From GCA-003244245 sp050699575 (GTDB lineage: Bacteria > Actinomycetota > Actinomycetes > Mycobacteriales > Pseudonocardiaceae), in the NCBI GenBank assembly GCA_050699575.1, contig JBOHFG010000246.1, positions 1 through 64,000 of the forward strand: 64,000 nt of DNA. The letters run 5' to 3'. Under the pieces are notes generated by a model. The model saw only the letters and a list, made by a program, of their open reading frames with translations, was not told the origin of the DNA and did not search any database. Shown piece after piece: positions 50,129 through 59,725 of this stretch. Numbering within the stretch: the first letter of the stretch is position 1; the number at the start of each line of letters is the position of its first letter. The translations under genes and the position numbers were made by a program.

Positions 50129-50377
50129 TCAGCCGCCAGCGAACGGCGGTAGCACATCCAGCTCGGCGCCGGGCCGCAGCGGAGTAGCGCGATCGCGTAC
50201 CGCGACCGAATCGAGCAGGAAGCTGCAGGCGGCCAACACCCTGCGCAGCGCTTCGCCGTGCCGGGCAGCGATCGTGTCCAGCGCATCAGCTACGGTCGCC
50301 CCGTCGCCGATGTCGACGTGCTCACTGGGCAGGCCGGCAGCGGCGCGTGCCGCTGCGAAGTAGCGCACGGTCACCAC
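50129..50377 (-). CDS. moaD: Molybdopterin synthase small subunit MoaD
   Basis: An 82-aa ubiquitin-fold sulfur carrier ending in the essential Gly-Gly (LPPFAGG). MVTVRYFAAARAAAGL is the family N-terminus. It partners the MoaE domain of the fusion protein, and its gene is transcribed toward it. The start is GTG 50377 or 50374. Confidence 0.94.
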   Translation of the reverse strand: MVTVRYFAAARAAAGLPSEHVDIGDGATVADALDTIAARHGEALRRVLAACSFLLDSVAVRDRATPLRPGAELDVLPPFAGG

Positions 50378-50588
50378 AGTTGCGCCTCCGATCCTCCCTA
50401 TCGGGCGGGTTGACTGCCTGGAACCTCGCCGGTACCGGCTTCACAGCTCAGGAGTCCCCACGTAATGGCTCGCCCCCGAACAATAGCTGCTCGAAGCCTT
50501 AGCGAAACAACGGGTCGCCGCCAGGGAAACGGAAAATGCTGGGGCTTCCGGGTATCCTGCCCGTAGGTGCGGAGGTATTCTTTCCGGC

Positions 50589-50993
50589 ATGCCGCACTAC
50601 CGGATGTCAGAGATTGCTGAGCTGTTCGGCGTAAGCGATGACACCGTTCGGCGCTGGGCTGATTCCGGGCAACTGACCGCGATCCGGGATGCCGGTGGTC
50701 GCAAGGCGGTGGACGGGGTGGAGCTCGCGGCGTTCGCCAAGTCCCAGGCGCACGCCACGCCTGACCCGTCCCTCGTGGACCGTTCGGCGCGCAACCGTTT
50801 CGTCGGGCTGGTCACCGACGTGATCGTGGACAAGGTGATGGCCCAGGTGGAGATCCAGTGCGGACCCCACCGGGTGGTCTCCCTGATGAGCAGCGAGGCG
50901 GTACGAGACCTGGGGCTCGTACCGGGGGTCCTCGCGGTGGCTGTGGTGAAGTCGACCGTGGTCATGGTCGAGACCCCAGGAGGACGTGCATGA
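50589..50993 (+). CDS. HTH-TOBE (Mop) molybdate-responsive regulator
   Basis: A 134-aa protein with an N-terminal excisionase/MerR-like helix-turn-helix (YRMSEIAELFGVSDDTVRRWADSGQL) and a C-terminal single TOBE/Mop domain (ARNRFVGLVTDVIVDKVMAQVEI, VVMVE) that binds molybdate. It differs from E. coli ModE in its HTH type and single Mop domain. Its stop overlaps modA, so it probably senses molybdate and controls the importer operon. Confidence 0.9.
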   Translation: MPHYRMSEIAELFGVSDDTVRRWADSGQLTAIRDAGGRKAVDGVELAAFAKSQAHATPDPSLVDRSARNRFVGLVTDVIVDKVMAQVEIQCGPHRVVSLMSSEAVRDLGLVPGVLAVAVVKSTVVMVETPGGRA

Positions 50994-51745
50994 AGCGGTG
51001 GGTGACGGTGGGTCTCGTGGCCGGGTTGGCGCTCGCCGGTTGCGGTGGTGCCCAGAGCGGGCAGTCCGCGCGGGTGCCGGTCACCGTGCTGGCGGCGACG
51101 TCGCTCCAGGCTGTGTTCACCACGTTGACACCACAGTTCGAGGCCGCTAATCCCGGTGCTGAGCTGAAGTTCAGTTTCGGCGGTTCGTCGGATCTGGCCC
51201 AGCAGATCATCAACGGTGCTCCCGCTGACGTCTTCGCCTCGGCCAATGAGACCCAGATGACGAAGGTGGCCGACGCCGGGAAGGTGGCCGGCGCATCGCG
51301 GCCGTTCGTCACCAACGTGCTCACCATTGTGGTGCCGCCAGGTAATCCGAAGAACATCCACTCGTTTGCCGACCTGGCCAAGCCAGGAGTCACTGAGGTC
51401 GTGTGCGCTCCGCAAGTGCCCTGCGGAGCGGCCACCATAAAGATCGAGCAGGTCACCAAGATCAAGCTCAGTCCGGCCAGTGAGGAACAGGACGTGCTGT
51501 CGGTGCTGTCCAAGGTTGAGGCCAAGGTGGCCGATGCCGGGCTGGTCTACGTCACCGACGCGCGAACCGCCGCTGGGAAGGTCCAGGAGATCGACTTCTC
51601 GGAGGCCGGTCAAGCCGTCAACACCTACCCCATCGCGGTGCTCAACGGTGCCCCGCAGGCCCAGCTTGCGCAGGCCTTCGTGACGTTCATTCATAGCCCT
51701 GGCGCGCAACAGGCGTTCGCGGCCGCCGGCTTCGGCGCTGTGTGA
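50990..51745 (+). CDS. modA: Molybdate ABC transporter substrate-binding lipoprotein
   Basis: A 251-aa lipoprotein with the lipobox LALAGCGG (cysteine near 19) and ModA motifs TVLAATSLQAVF, FSFGGSSDLAQQI and GAPADVFASAN. It binds molybdate or tungstate outside the membrane for ModBC. ATG 50990 overlaps the regulator stop; AGGAGG lies upstream. Confidence 0.95.
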   Translation: MKRWVTVGLVAGLALAGCGGAQSGQSARVPVTVLAATSLQAVFTTLTPQFEAANPGAELKFSFGGSSDLAQQIINGAPADVFASANETQMTKVADAGKVAGASRPFVTNVLTIVVPPGNPKNIHSFADLAKPGVTEVVCAPQVPCGAATIKIEQVTKIKLSPASEEQDVLSVLSKVEAKVADAGLVYVTDARTAAGKVQEIDFSEAGQAVNTYPIAVLNGAPQAQLAQAFVTFIHSPGAQQAFAAAGFGAV

Positions 51746-51766
51746 TTCAGGCCAGGCCGAACCCGC

Positions 51767-52579
51767 GTGACCCGGACCAGGGATCCGCACACTATTCGCA
51801 CCGGACTACCCGGTGTGCTGTGGCTGCCTGCGCTGGCTGCGCTCGGGCTGATCCTGCTGCCGGTGATCGGGCTGGTCGTGCGGGCACCGTGGCCCCGGTT
51901 CCTCCCGCTGGTCACCAGCGAGTCGGCGCGCACCGCGCTGGAGCTCTCGCTGCGCACCGCGGCGGTGTCCACGGTGCTGTGCGTTGTGCTCGGCGGGCCG
52001 CTGGCGGTGGTCCTGGCCCGCGGATCGCTGCCGGGCCTGCGGCTGCTGCGCTCGGTGGTCCTGCTGCCGCTGGTGCTGCCACCGGTGGTCGGCGGGTTGG
52101 CGCTGCTGTACCTGCTGGGGATCAGCGGGTTCGCCGGGTATGCCCTGAATATCGCGTTCGGCGTGCGCGTGCCGTTCACCACCACCGCGGTGATCCTGGC
52201 GCAGACGTTCGTGGCGATGCCGTTTCTGGTGGTGAGTTTGGAAGGGGCGCTGCGCACCGGCGGGGAGCGTTACGAGGTGGTCGCGGCGAGCCTCGGCGCG
52301 TCACCGTGGACGGTGTTCCGCCGGGTCACCGTCCCGCTGGTGCTGCCTGGCCTCGGCTCCGGCACGGTGCTCAGCTTCGCGCGGTGCCTGGGGGAGTTCG
52401 GGGCCACCATCGCCTTCGCGGGCAGCCTGCAGGGGGTGACCAGGACGCTGCCGCTGGAGGTTTACCTGCAGCGGGAGGTCGACGCTGACGGCGCGATCGC
52501 GCTGTCACTGGTGCTCGTGATGGTGGCCGTCGTCGTGATTGTTGTGGGCCGGCCCCGCTCGGCGGAGGGGGTGGGATGA
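51767..52579 (+). CDS. modB: Molybdate ABC transporter permease
   Basis: A 270-aa membrane protein with about six hydrophobic segments and the EAA-type loop (YEVVAASLGASPWTVFRRVTVPLVLPG) that contacts ModC. GEFGATIAFAGS is the ModB signature. It begins at GTG 51767, 21 nt after modA, and overlaps modC by 4 nt. Confidence 0.95.
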   Translation: MTRTRDPHTIRTGLPGVLWLPALAALGLILLPVIGLVVRAPWPRFLPLVTSESARTALELSLRTAAVSTVLCVVLGGPLAVVLARGSLPGLRLLRSVVLLPLVLPPVVGGLALLYLLGISGFAGYALNIAFGVRVPFTTTAVILAQTFVAMPFLVVSLEGALRTGGERYEVVAASLGASPWTVFRRVTVPLVLPGLGSGTVLSFARCLGEFGATIAFAGSLQGVTRTLPLEVYLQREVDADGAIALSLVLVMVAVVVIVVGRPRSAEGVG

Positions 52580-53652
52580 GTGCGGGGCTGACCGTTGAGG
52601 TGGCCGTGCGTCGCGGCGATTTCGCCCTGGACGTGACGCTGCAGGTAAGGCCGGGCGAGGTGGTCGCGGTGCTGGGACGCAACGGATCCGGCAAGTCCAC
52701 CCTACTGGCGGCGGTCGCGGGCCTGCTGCGCCCCGACACCGGACGGATCGTCCTCGACGGCCGGGTGCTCACGGACACCGGTGCGGGGGTGCACGTGCCA
52801 CCGCACCGCAGGCGCATCGGGCTGCTGGCTCAGGAGCCGTTGCTGTTCCCGCACCTGTCCGTGCTGGACAACGTCGCGTTCGGTCCGCGCTGCGCCGGTG
52901 TTCGCCGGCAACCGGCTCGGGCGGCGGCGTTGCGCCGTCTCGCCGAGGTGGATGCGGTCGAGTTCGCCCCGCGGCGGATACGGCGGCTGTCCGGCGGGCA
53001 GGCGCAGCGCATGGCGCTGGCCCGGGCGTTGGCCTCGGAACCTGACCTATTGTTACTGGACGAGCCGTTGTCCGCGGTGGACGTGGAGCTTGCGCCCGCG
53101 TTGCGGTCGCTGCTGCAGACGGTGCTCACTGACCGGCTCACCCTCATCGTCACCCATCAGGTGATCGATGCGCTGGTGCTTGCGGATCGGGTGGTCGTAC
53201 TCGACGGTGGCCGCGTGGTGGAGGAGGGCCCGACCCGCGAGGTGCTCACCCGGCCGCGCAGTGCCTTCGCGGCGCGGCTGGCCGGGTTGAACCTGGTGTC
53301 CGGCATCGCGACCGCCGGCGGGTTGCGTGCTGACGATGGCACCGAGCTGATCGGTGCGACCCACTCCACGGTGGTTGGTGCTGCGGCGGTTGCCGTGTTC
53401 ACCCCCGCCGCGGTGGCTGTGTACCTGGACCCACCCAAGGGCAGCCCACGCAATGTGATCTCGGATCGGGTTGCGGCGGTGGAACCGAACGGCACCCTGG
53501 TCCGGGTGCGTGGAGCTGCCGGGTTGGCGGCGGACATCACCCCGGTCGCTGCGGTGGAGTTGGGGTTGCATACCGGTGCCGGGGTGTGGTTTGTGGTCAA
53601 GGCTGCCGAGGTCGCTGTGTACGGCACGAATGGCTCCGTGCGTCCGGGATAA
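52576..53652 (+). CDS. modC: Molybdate ABC transporter ATPase
   Basis: A 358-aa ATPase with Walker A GRNGSGKSTLL, signature LSGGQAQRMALARAL, Walker B LLLLDEPLSAVD, the switch histidine in VTHQ, and a C-terminal TOBE-like regulatory domain. With ModAB it imports molybdate for the cofactor used by the Cox-type enzyme. The stop lies in a CCGGGAT/ATCCCGG hairpin (53644-53660), possibly a weak terminator. Confidence 0.95.
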   Translation: MSAGLTVEVAVRRGDFALDVTLQVRPGEVVAVLGRNGSGKSTLLAAVAGLLRPDTGRIVLDGRVLTDTGAGVHVPPHRRRIGLLAQEPLLFPHLSVLDNVAFGPRCAGVRRQPARAAALRRLAEVDAVEFAPRRIRRLSGGQAQRMALARALASEPDLLLLDEPLSAVDVELAPALRSLLQTVLTDRLTLIVTHQVIDALVLADRVVVLDGGRVVEEGPTREVLTRPRSAFAARLAGLNLVSGIATAGGLRADDGTELIGATHSTVVGAAAVAVFTPAAVAVYLDPPKGSPRNVISDRVAAVEPNGTLVRVRGAAGLAADITPVAAVELGLHTGAGVWFVVKAAEVAVYGTNGSVRPG

Positions 53653-53700
53653 GATCCCGGTGCGGGAGGTCAACAGTCGCCTGGGCAACCGGGCGGCCCG

Positions 53701-54048
53701 TCACCGCGCGGAGTGCGGACGCCCTGGTCGATTTCCGCCGGGGTGCTTGGGCAAGCTCGCGGCGTCCAGGTGCGCGGTCAGCTGGTCACGCAGCCACCGC
53801 GCGGTGGTGATGGGCAGGAACGTGTCGATGAAGCGCCAGGTGAGTAGCAGGTTGTCGATACTAACCTGGAGGTAGGTGGTGGGTGGGTGCTCACCGTCAG
53901 AAAAGACCAGCCGGTTCTCGAACCGCACCTCGTGTTCCTCCCAGCGCATGGGCTGCTGTTCGTGGACCAGGACACCGTCCTCCTCGAGGAAGCAGTGCTG
54001 CGACGGTGTGGTGGTCAGGGACATGGGGCATGTGTTTCTTTTGGTCAT
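53701..54048 (-). CDS. Conserved-looking hypothetical protein
   Basis: A 115-aa protein of unknown function containing FLEEDGVLVHEQQPMRWEEHEV and NLLLTWRFIDTFLPITTARWLRDQLTAHLDAA. ATG 54024 (MSLTTTPSQ) is an alternative start. It converges on modC. An ORF on the opposite strand covers the same stretch but shows no protein-like features. Confidence 0.5.
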   Translation of the reverse strand: MTKRNTCPMSLTTTPSQHCFLEEDGVLVHEQQPMRWEEHEVRFENRLVFSDGEHPPTTYLQVSIDNLLLTWRFIDTFLPITTARWLRDQLTAHLDAASLPKHPGGNRPGRPHSAR

Positions 54049-54403
54049 GGGTGGCAGTGCGGAGTGGTTGTGGTGTGAAGGAGACCAGCTCGCGGCGTGG
54101 AGTGGGCCGGGTTGGGTCAGGTGGAACCAGTGGGTCGGGTGATGGCATGGCCGGTGGGTGGTGGCCGGTTTCCACGATCACCGCTGTGGTGTCGACTTTG
54201 AGCTGGGCCCAGGCTATCCCGTTCTCCTCGACCGGGCTGTACGACCTCGGTCTTGTCGTTGAGCAACGCTGCCTGGATACCACCAGAGCAACCCTCACTG
54301 AGCCTCATGACCTCGCCAAACAACCGGCGCAGAATGGCCTGTTCTCAAATAATTGTTTTCCTCCGGCCGCCGTTTCGGTCGCGTCGGGAGGGCTGAGTAG
54401 TGC
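54049..54403. other. Intergenic, nothing recognised
   Basis: About 355 nt between the hypothetical gene and the methyltransferase-like gene. Open frames on both strands have low-complexity translations and no credible ribosome binding sites. No inverted repeat of note was seen. Confidence 0.4.
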
Positions 54404-55255
54404 CTAGTCGTGCATCTTTCGAATGTAGCCGTTCAGGTGCCACGTCACGTTATAGCCGAACAGGTCCGTGTACGTTGTGTCCACGAGGTACTGCCCGTTG
54501 TGATCGAGTAGGAAGCGCTTGAGATGAGGATATTTCTCCGGCCACAGGGTGTCCTCGACGATGATGAAGTCCTCGGACCGCAGGAAGCGATCGAAATGGG
54601 TCAGCACCTCGTAGAGGTTGACGTGGGCGTCCTCGATCAACAACCACGGGTGAGGCAGTGACAACAGCAGCTCTGCGGGGTAGTCCTCCACGTGATTGGA
54701 GTCGGCCTGGTGAAAGGTGATCCGGGGATTCTCAACGACGATCCGACCGAGGTCGACATCGAAGGAATGCACGTGGGTGTCCTCGAGCCCGAAGATGCTA
54801 AGTATGTCGGCGAGCCACAGTGCGCTCCCGCCATGATAGGAGCCGATCTCGATGACTGTGCGCGGGCGGACCTCCTGGATTACGAGCGGGTAGCACGCTA
54901 GAGAGAAGGGGTCCTTCATGTGCAGAACCCCCTTCCAGCGAATTGGGGGGATCTCGTTGTCGCGCAAGTTTTGCTTGGACTCCTGGATGGCGGCCTTCAG
55001 TTGCTGCGAGACGCCGAGGTCGGTTGCCCACACCCGGTCGTGGATGTCGACGTATCGGCCGGCGGGCCGACGACGGCCGGCCAGGAGCGCCCGGCGCTGC
55101 ACCTGACGAACCCAGCCGAGAACCGTGTCAATTCTAAAGAGTATGCTCGTGGTGAGGAACTCGCGGTCTTTGACGACGGGAATCTTGTCAACCGGTAGGT
55201 AGTCGGCCGGCGCCTTCCTGACGATACGGCGCGGGTTGTTGTCGTCAGTCGCCAT
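54404..55255 (-). CDS. CmcI/rhamnosyl O-methyltransferase-family SAM methyltransferase
   Basis: A 283-aa protein of the class I SAM-dependent CmcI type (cephalosporin hydroxylase/rhamnosyl O-methyltransferase). VIEIGSYHGGSALWLADIL is the SAM-binding glycine motif, followed by VHSFDVDLGRI and LIEDAHVNLYEV. ATG 55255 has GGAGGGAG upstream, so it is chosen over the longer frame. It lies downstream of the PhyH-like gene on the same strand and may be a tailoring methyltransferase. The substrate is unknown. Confidence 0.78.
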   Translation of the reverse strand: MATDDNNPRRIVRKAPADYLPVDKIPVVKDREFLTTSILFRIDTVLGWVRQVQRRALLAGRRRPAGRYVDIHDRVWATDLGVSQQLKAAIQESKQNLRDNEIPPIRWKGVLHMKDPFSLACYPLVIQEVRPRTVIEIGSYHGGSALWLADILSIFGLEDTHVHSFDVDLGRIVVENPRITFHQADSNHVEDYPAELLLSLPHPWLLIEDAHVNLYEVLTHFDRFLRSEDFIIVEDTLWPEKYPHLKRFLLDHNGQYLVDTTYTDLFGYNVTWHLNGYIRKMHD

Positions 55256-55471
55256 GAATCTCCCTCCGGTGATGTGCTGAAGAAATCGCACGAAGGCGAA
55301 TCGTCATCCGTGCGCATCAAGTTCAGATCTGCGAGGACGCGCTCCTGCAAGGGCACGGCAGACGCATACGCGGAACTTCCCGGTCGCCATCGACCATCGG
55401 GCATGCCCGACAGGTGTTCGAAGCGATCGCGTAGTGCGCCGGGCGGTTCAGTGCTCTGGGCCTCATCTGGG

Positions 55472-56317
55472 TCAGGTGTGGTGGCCGGGATGAATCCAAG
55501 ACGTCGACAGGATCAGACGCCTTTGGCTGCGCAACACATTGGCGTGGTGCAGGCCTCTGCCGTCAAAAATCACCAAACTTCCAGCCTTTCCCGTGCAGGT
55601 CACATCGGTGTAGCCATGGGCCTGTTTTAGCTGCATTACTTCGTACGGCCAGAAGCAGCCAAGAAAGACCGACTCCTCCCGTGTGTACCCATTGGCGTCC
55701 GAGCGAAGAAGGCGAGCAAGACGTGATTCCATAGGAAGACGCCACGATCCGCGATGACTGCCCTTCAGATACGTCATCGGGGCTCCATCCTCGCTGATAT
55801 CCTCAAGGTACAGATAAACCTTTACGCGTTGCTTCCAGCAATCCATGTGGTAGAAGTTCTCAAAAGAAAAACCCCTGCCGCCCGGCATCTTTAGGCCGAT
55901 GAAAGCGCGGTAGATGTCCGCGGAGGGTGATATGTGGCTGCGCGCCACCTGGCGAATGACTGAACTCGCGAAAAACGGCGCGAACGCAGAAATCTTTCGG
56001 GCGTCGCGGTAGAAATGCGAGTTTTCGCCTTGCTCGGCTTCTGTAAATTCAGTGACCGGTGGCACGGCCTCTCGCATCCGGGCGATAACGTCTGCATCAA
56101 GAAAATTGGGGATAACAACAATCCCCTCCGTGCGAAGAGTCCGGATGTACTCACGTGTACTGGCCGCGCTGACGGCCACAGCATCAGCCTGCAGCCCACG
56201 CTGGTAAACGTATTTACGCATTAAGAACGCTGAGACCCACAGTCCGGGCGTCCATTGCTCGATGCAGGCCGCTGTGCGAGATCCAATCCTGGCCGACCCG
56301 CGAGCCGTTAAGATCAT
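55472..56317 (-). CDS. PhyH-like Fe(II)/2OG dioxygenase
   Basis: A 281-aa phytanoyl-CoA dioxygenase-family protein. The iron ligands are in YHMDCWKQ (His-x-Asp) and GRGLHHANV (His), with RRLILSTSW supplying the 2-oxoglutarate arginine. ATG 56317 is preferred; the frame is open 174 codons upstream but that part is low complexity. PhyH enzymes are common tailoring hydroxylases. A 216-nt gap without features separates it from the methyltransferase gene. Confidence 0.78.
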   Translation of the reverse strand: MILTARGSARIGSRTAACIEQWTPGLWVSAFLMRKYVYQRGLQADAVAVSAASTREYIRTLRTEGIVVIPNFLDADVIARMREAVPPVTEFTEAEQGENSHFYRDARKISAFAPFFASSVIRQVARSHISPSADIYRAFIGLKMPGGRGFSFENFYHMDCWKQRVKVYLYLEDISEDGAPMTYLKGSHRGSWRLPMESRLARLLRSDANGYTREESVFLGCFWPYEVMQLKQAHGYTDVTCTGKAGSLVIFDGRGLHHANVLRSQRRLILSTSWIHPGHHT

Positions 56318-56698
56318 AGTAGAGCCCCGTTTGTGTGTAAAACTGAGGTAAAGATTTTTGACACCACTAAGGGTAGCAACATGTCCCAAAGTCCGTACAG
56401 TCACTCGAAGGTGGGTGGCTCGCCCCGGGCGCGGGTTTTGGCCGTCTGGACCTAGGGAGTTGATGCCTTCGGGCAGGGGCGTTGTTTGATCGGTTGCCGG
56501 CGAGAGCGTTTCGTGTGGTAGCATCAGTGTCGCAGGTACTCGGGTGCATAGCTTGGGGTGCTGGCTTTCTGGCGGCGTACGGTCTAGGCCCCGGGCGTGC
56601 TCACCTGCTGCACCCCGTGATTCGGACAGTGCACCGCCCGTCGTCAAGATAAGTTTACCGTACTGGCATGGCGACCATCCCGGAGAAGCCGTCACTCG
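56318..56698. other. Intergenic between PhyH gene and IS remnant
   Basis: About 380 nt. It should contain the promoter of the minus-strand PhyH gene. I see no recognisable gene, and the left end of the IS remnant cannot be placed. Confidence 0.4.
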
Positions 56699-57660
56699 AT
56701 GGCCTCCGGCTCCACTCCATACGGCTCGCATGAAATCGGATGGGAAGTCCTGAAGGTTGCAGATGATGGTCCGGTCAGCGTCGCACGCGACAGCTGCCGC
56801 GAGACGTGCCAGTCCTTGATGGGTCACGCCGTCAGTCACTCGGTGGTCGCAAAAATTCTTCGTTCCCTCGAGTATAGCCTACAGGGAACCCGTAAGACTC
56901 TGGAAGGGAACCAGCACCCCGACGGGACGCCCAGTTCCGGTACATTAATACCCTCGCCGGGGATTTCCTCGCCGGCGGCGACCCCGTGATCAGCGTCGAT
57001 ACTAAGAAAAAGTAGTTGGTCGGACGGTTCACCCAGACCGGCAGAGAATGGCATCCTCAAGGTGAGCCGGTCGAGGTGTCCATCTATGACTTCCCCAGTC
57101 AGGCTGACGGCAAAGCAATTCCATACGGGGTCTACGACCTGGCCGACAACAGCGCCTGGGTCTCGGTCGGTATCGACCACGACACGTCGGTCTTCGCCGT
57201 CGCCACTATCGAAAAATGGTGGCAACAGATGGGTAAAGAAAAATACCCCGACGCCTGCCGGATTCTCATCACCGCCGACGACGGCGGATCTAACGGACAC
57301 CGCCCCTGGCTGCGGAAATTTGAACTCGCCCGACTGGTCAAAGCGGCCGTACTCGACATCATCGTCTGCCACTACTCACCCGGAACAAGCAAATGGAACA
57401 AGATTGAGAACCGACTCTTCTCTCTAGAATCACCTGCAGCTGGCGCGGACGACCACTCGAAACATACCAAACCATCGTCAACCTCATTGCCAACACTACG
57501 ACCACAACAGGATTGACCGTTCACTGCGAACTCGATCCCAGTCTCTACCCGCCAAAATCAAAATCACCGACCAGCAGAAAGAGTCGATCCCCCTAGATCG
57601 ACACGAGTTCCATGGCGACTGGAATTACACCATCGAGCCACTGGTTAATAATTTATTTCA
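56699..57660 (+). pseudogene. ISAzo13-type transposase remnant
   Basis: Broken transposase of the ISAzo13 (Rhodopirellula-type DDE) group. Recognisable parts are SHSVVAKILRSLEYSLQG and KTLEGNQHPD in one frame, then, after a frameshift near 56930, FRYINTLAGDFLAGGDPVIS in another. A TAG at 57013-57015 interrupts it, and the frame continues through GVYDLADNSAWVSVGIDHDT, ITADDGGSNGH (catalytic-type acidic region) and YSPGTSKWNKIENRLFS. Several frame changes at the 3' end complete the decay. Terminal inverted repeats were not found. Confidence 0.8.
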
Positions 57661-57679
57661 TTACAACTACCTAAGTACA

Positions 57680-57762
57680 AATCCTCTTGCCAAGCGCAGC
57701 AGCAGATCTCACAGTGCGTTGGGGATCAAAACATTGGCGTCCAGGACGGTGACGGCTGACAC
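57680..57762 (-). pseudogene. PIN-domain toxin fragment
   Basis: On the minus strand, GTG 57762 begins VSAVTVLDANVLIPNAL, which resembles the first strand and catalytic aspartate of PIN toxins. A TGA follows at codon 18, then DLLLRLARG in frame and another stop. Only about 28 codons remain, next to the IS remnant, which probably destroyed the gene. Confidence 0.6.
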
Positions 57763-57764
57763 GA

Positions 57765-58100
57765 TCAAGGCGTGTCACTGGTGTTGGTAGGCGCTGGTGA
57801 CCCGTACATGTCCATCTCCCCCGTATCCAGCAGTTTAATCAATGTCGGGCGAGAGATACCCAGCAGATCGGCAGCCTCACGTGTGGTTAGCTCTCGGTCC
57901 ACCGGCAGCACCGCCACACCTCTTCCGGACGCGAGCGCCTCGGCCACCCGGGTGAGGACCTCACGCACAAAACGAGGCAGTTCCGTCTCAACACCACTAC
58001 GGATCAACCTCAATGAACGACCATCACCCTCAGTCAGCAGGTCGGCTAGACGAACCAGGGATGCCTGCTCGTCCGACGCTGGCCAGGACCCTGGCGTCCG
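57765..58100 (-). pseudogene. HTH antitoxin-like gene, 5' end lost
   Basis: Encodes SDEQASLVRLADLLTEGDG, then ELTTREAADLLGISRPTLIKLLDTGEMD, the excisionase-type HTH of antitoxins paired with PIN toxins. No start codon with a ribosome binding site lies at the expected position. The C-terminus after the HTH is replaced by an unrelated tail. Its end overlaps the toxin fragment start region as in an intact operon. Confidence 0.5.
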
Positions 58101-58112
58101 GAGGAGAAGATC

Positions 58113-59543
58113 GTGGTGCCTGTGCTTCCGTCGTATGTTTCGGGGGTCTCGGAGGTCCCGCTGCTGGGCGATACCATCGGCGACAACTTTGACCGCACGG
58201 TCGCCCGGCACGGGGACCGGGAGGCGCTGGTGGATCGCCCCAGCGGCCGCCGGTGGACTTACTCGCAGCTGTGCGCCGAGGTCGATGCGATCGCGCACGG
58301 GCTGCTGGCCGCCGGAATCGGGAAGGGGGACCGGGTCGGCATCTGGGCACCGAACTGTCCGGAGTGGCTGCTCATCCAGTACGCCACCGCGAAGATCGGG
58401 GCGATTCTGGTCACCGTCAATCCCGCGTACCGGACCAGCGAGCTCGAGTACGTGCTCACGGCGGCCGGGATCCGGCTGCTGGTCGCGGCGGAGTCGTTCA
58501 AGACCTGCGACTACGCCGCGATGATCTCCGAGGTGCGGCCGCGCTGCCCAGCGTGCACAAGGTGGTGCTGATCGGTTCCCCTGAGTGTGCTGCGTTACCG
58601 GTGCGCGACGGTGCGGCGTCGCTGCTGGCCGGCACGCAGGCGCAGCTGTCCCCGGACGACCCGATCAACATCCAGTACACCTCGGGCACCACCGGCGCCC
58701 CCATAGGGTGCGACGCTGTCACACCACAACATCCTCAACAACGGCTACTTCGTCGGTGCGCTGTGCGGCCACACCGAGGTGGACCGGATCTGCGTGCCGG
58801 TACCGCTTTACCACTGTTTCGGGATGGTGATGGGTAATCTGGCGGCCACCTCGCACGGCGCCTGCCTGGTGTACCCGGTGCCGTCGTTCGAGCCGGCGGT
58901 GACCCTGTCGACTGTCGCGCAGGAGCGGTGCACGTCGCTGTACGGGGTGCCCACCATGTTCATCGCCATGCTGGCCGACGCCGATGTCAAGTCCTCTGAC
59001 CTCTCGTCGCTGCGGACCGGGATCATAGCGGGCTCGCCGTGCCCGGTTGAGGTGATGAAACAACTCGTCGAGCGGATGGGGATGACCGAGGTGACCATCT
59101 GCTATGGCATGACGGGGACCTCCCCGGTGTGCACCCAGACCCGGGCGGATGACTCGCTGGAGCGGCGGGTGTCCACGGTCGGTCGGGTGCATCCACATCT
59201 CGAGGTGAAGATCGTCGACCCGGACACCGGCTTGACCGTGCCCCGCGGGACCCCAGGAGAGCTCTGCACCCGCGGGTACTCGGTGATGCTCGGCTACTGG
59301 GGGCAGCCGGACCAGACCGCCGAGGTCATCGACCAGGCCCGCTGGATGCACACCGGGGACGTCGCGGTGATGGACTCCGAGGGATACCTCACCATCACCG
59401 GGCGGATCAAGGACATGGTCATCCGGGGCGGTGAGAACGTCTACCCGCGGGAGATCGAGGAGTTCCCGATGACCGTCACCGGCAAGGTCCGCAAGGTGGA
59501 GATGCGCGAACGCTCAGTGGCGCTGCTCGGCCTCACCCCATAG
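58113..59543 (+). pseudogene. AMP-dependent acyl-CoA synthetase, broken
   Basis: A FadD-type gene in three frames. 58113 onward encodes LPSYVSGVSEVPLLGDTIGD and continues to EVRPRC. After a frameshift near 58545, LPSVHKVVLIGSPECAA and the ATP-binding QYTSGTTGAP follow. A second shift near 58705 leads to NNGYFVGALCGHTEVDRI through TGRIKDMVIRGGENVYPREI. The C-terminal domain then has a large deletion and jumps to FPMTVTGKVRKVE. It is clearly non-functional. Confidence 0.88.
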
Positions 59544-59725
59544 CCCGCGACAGGGATCCATGTCGCTCAGTAGCGTGGCCGATGATAGCCATGTGGCGAG
59601 AAGCGCCCGAAATGTGGCTGGAGGTCGTAAGGTGGGGGCACGCGTCCCGGGTGCGTTCGGGGCGCGTTCATTTTGCTGTCGTGCATCCCCGGCAGGCGGT
59701 ACTCCACGAGGGAATGGTGAGGTCA

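Noticed and set aside
53883..54407. 174-codon plus-strand frame
   Set aside because: Low-complexity translation, overlaps a better minus-strand candidate and lacks a start signal.
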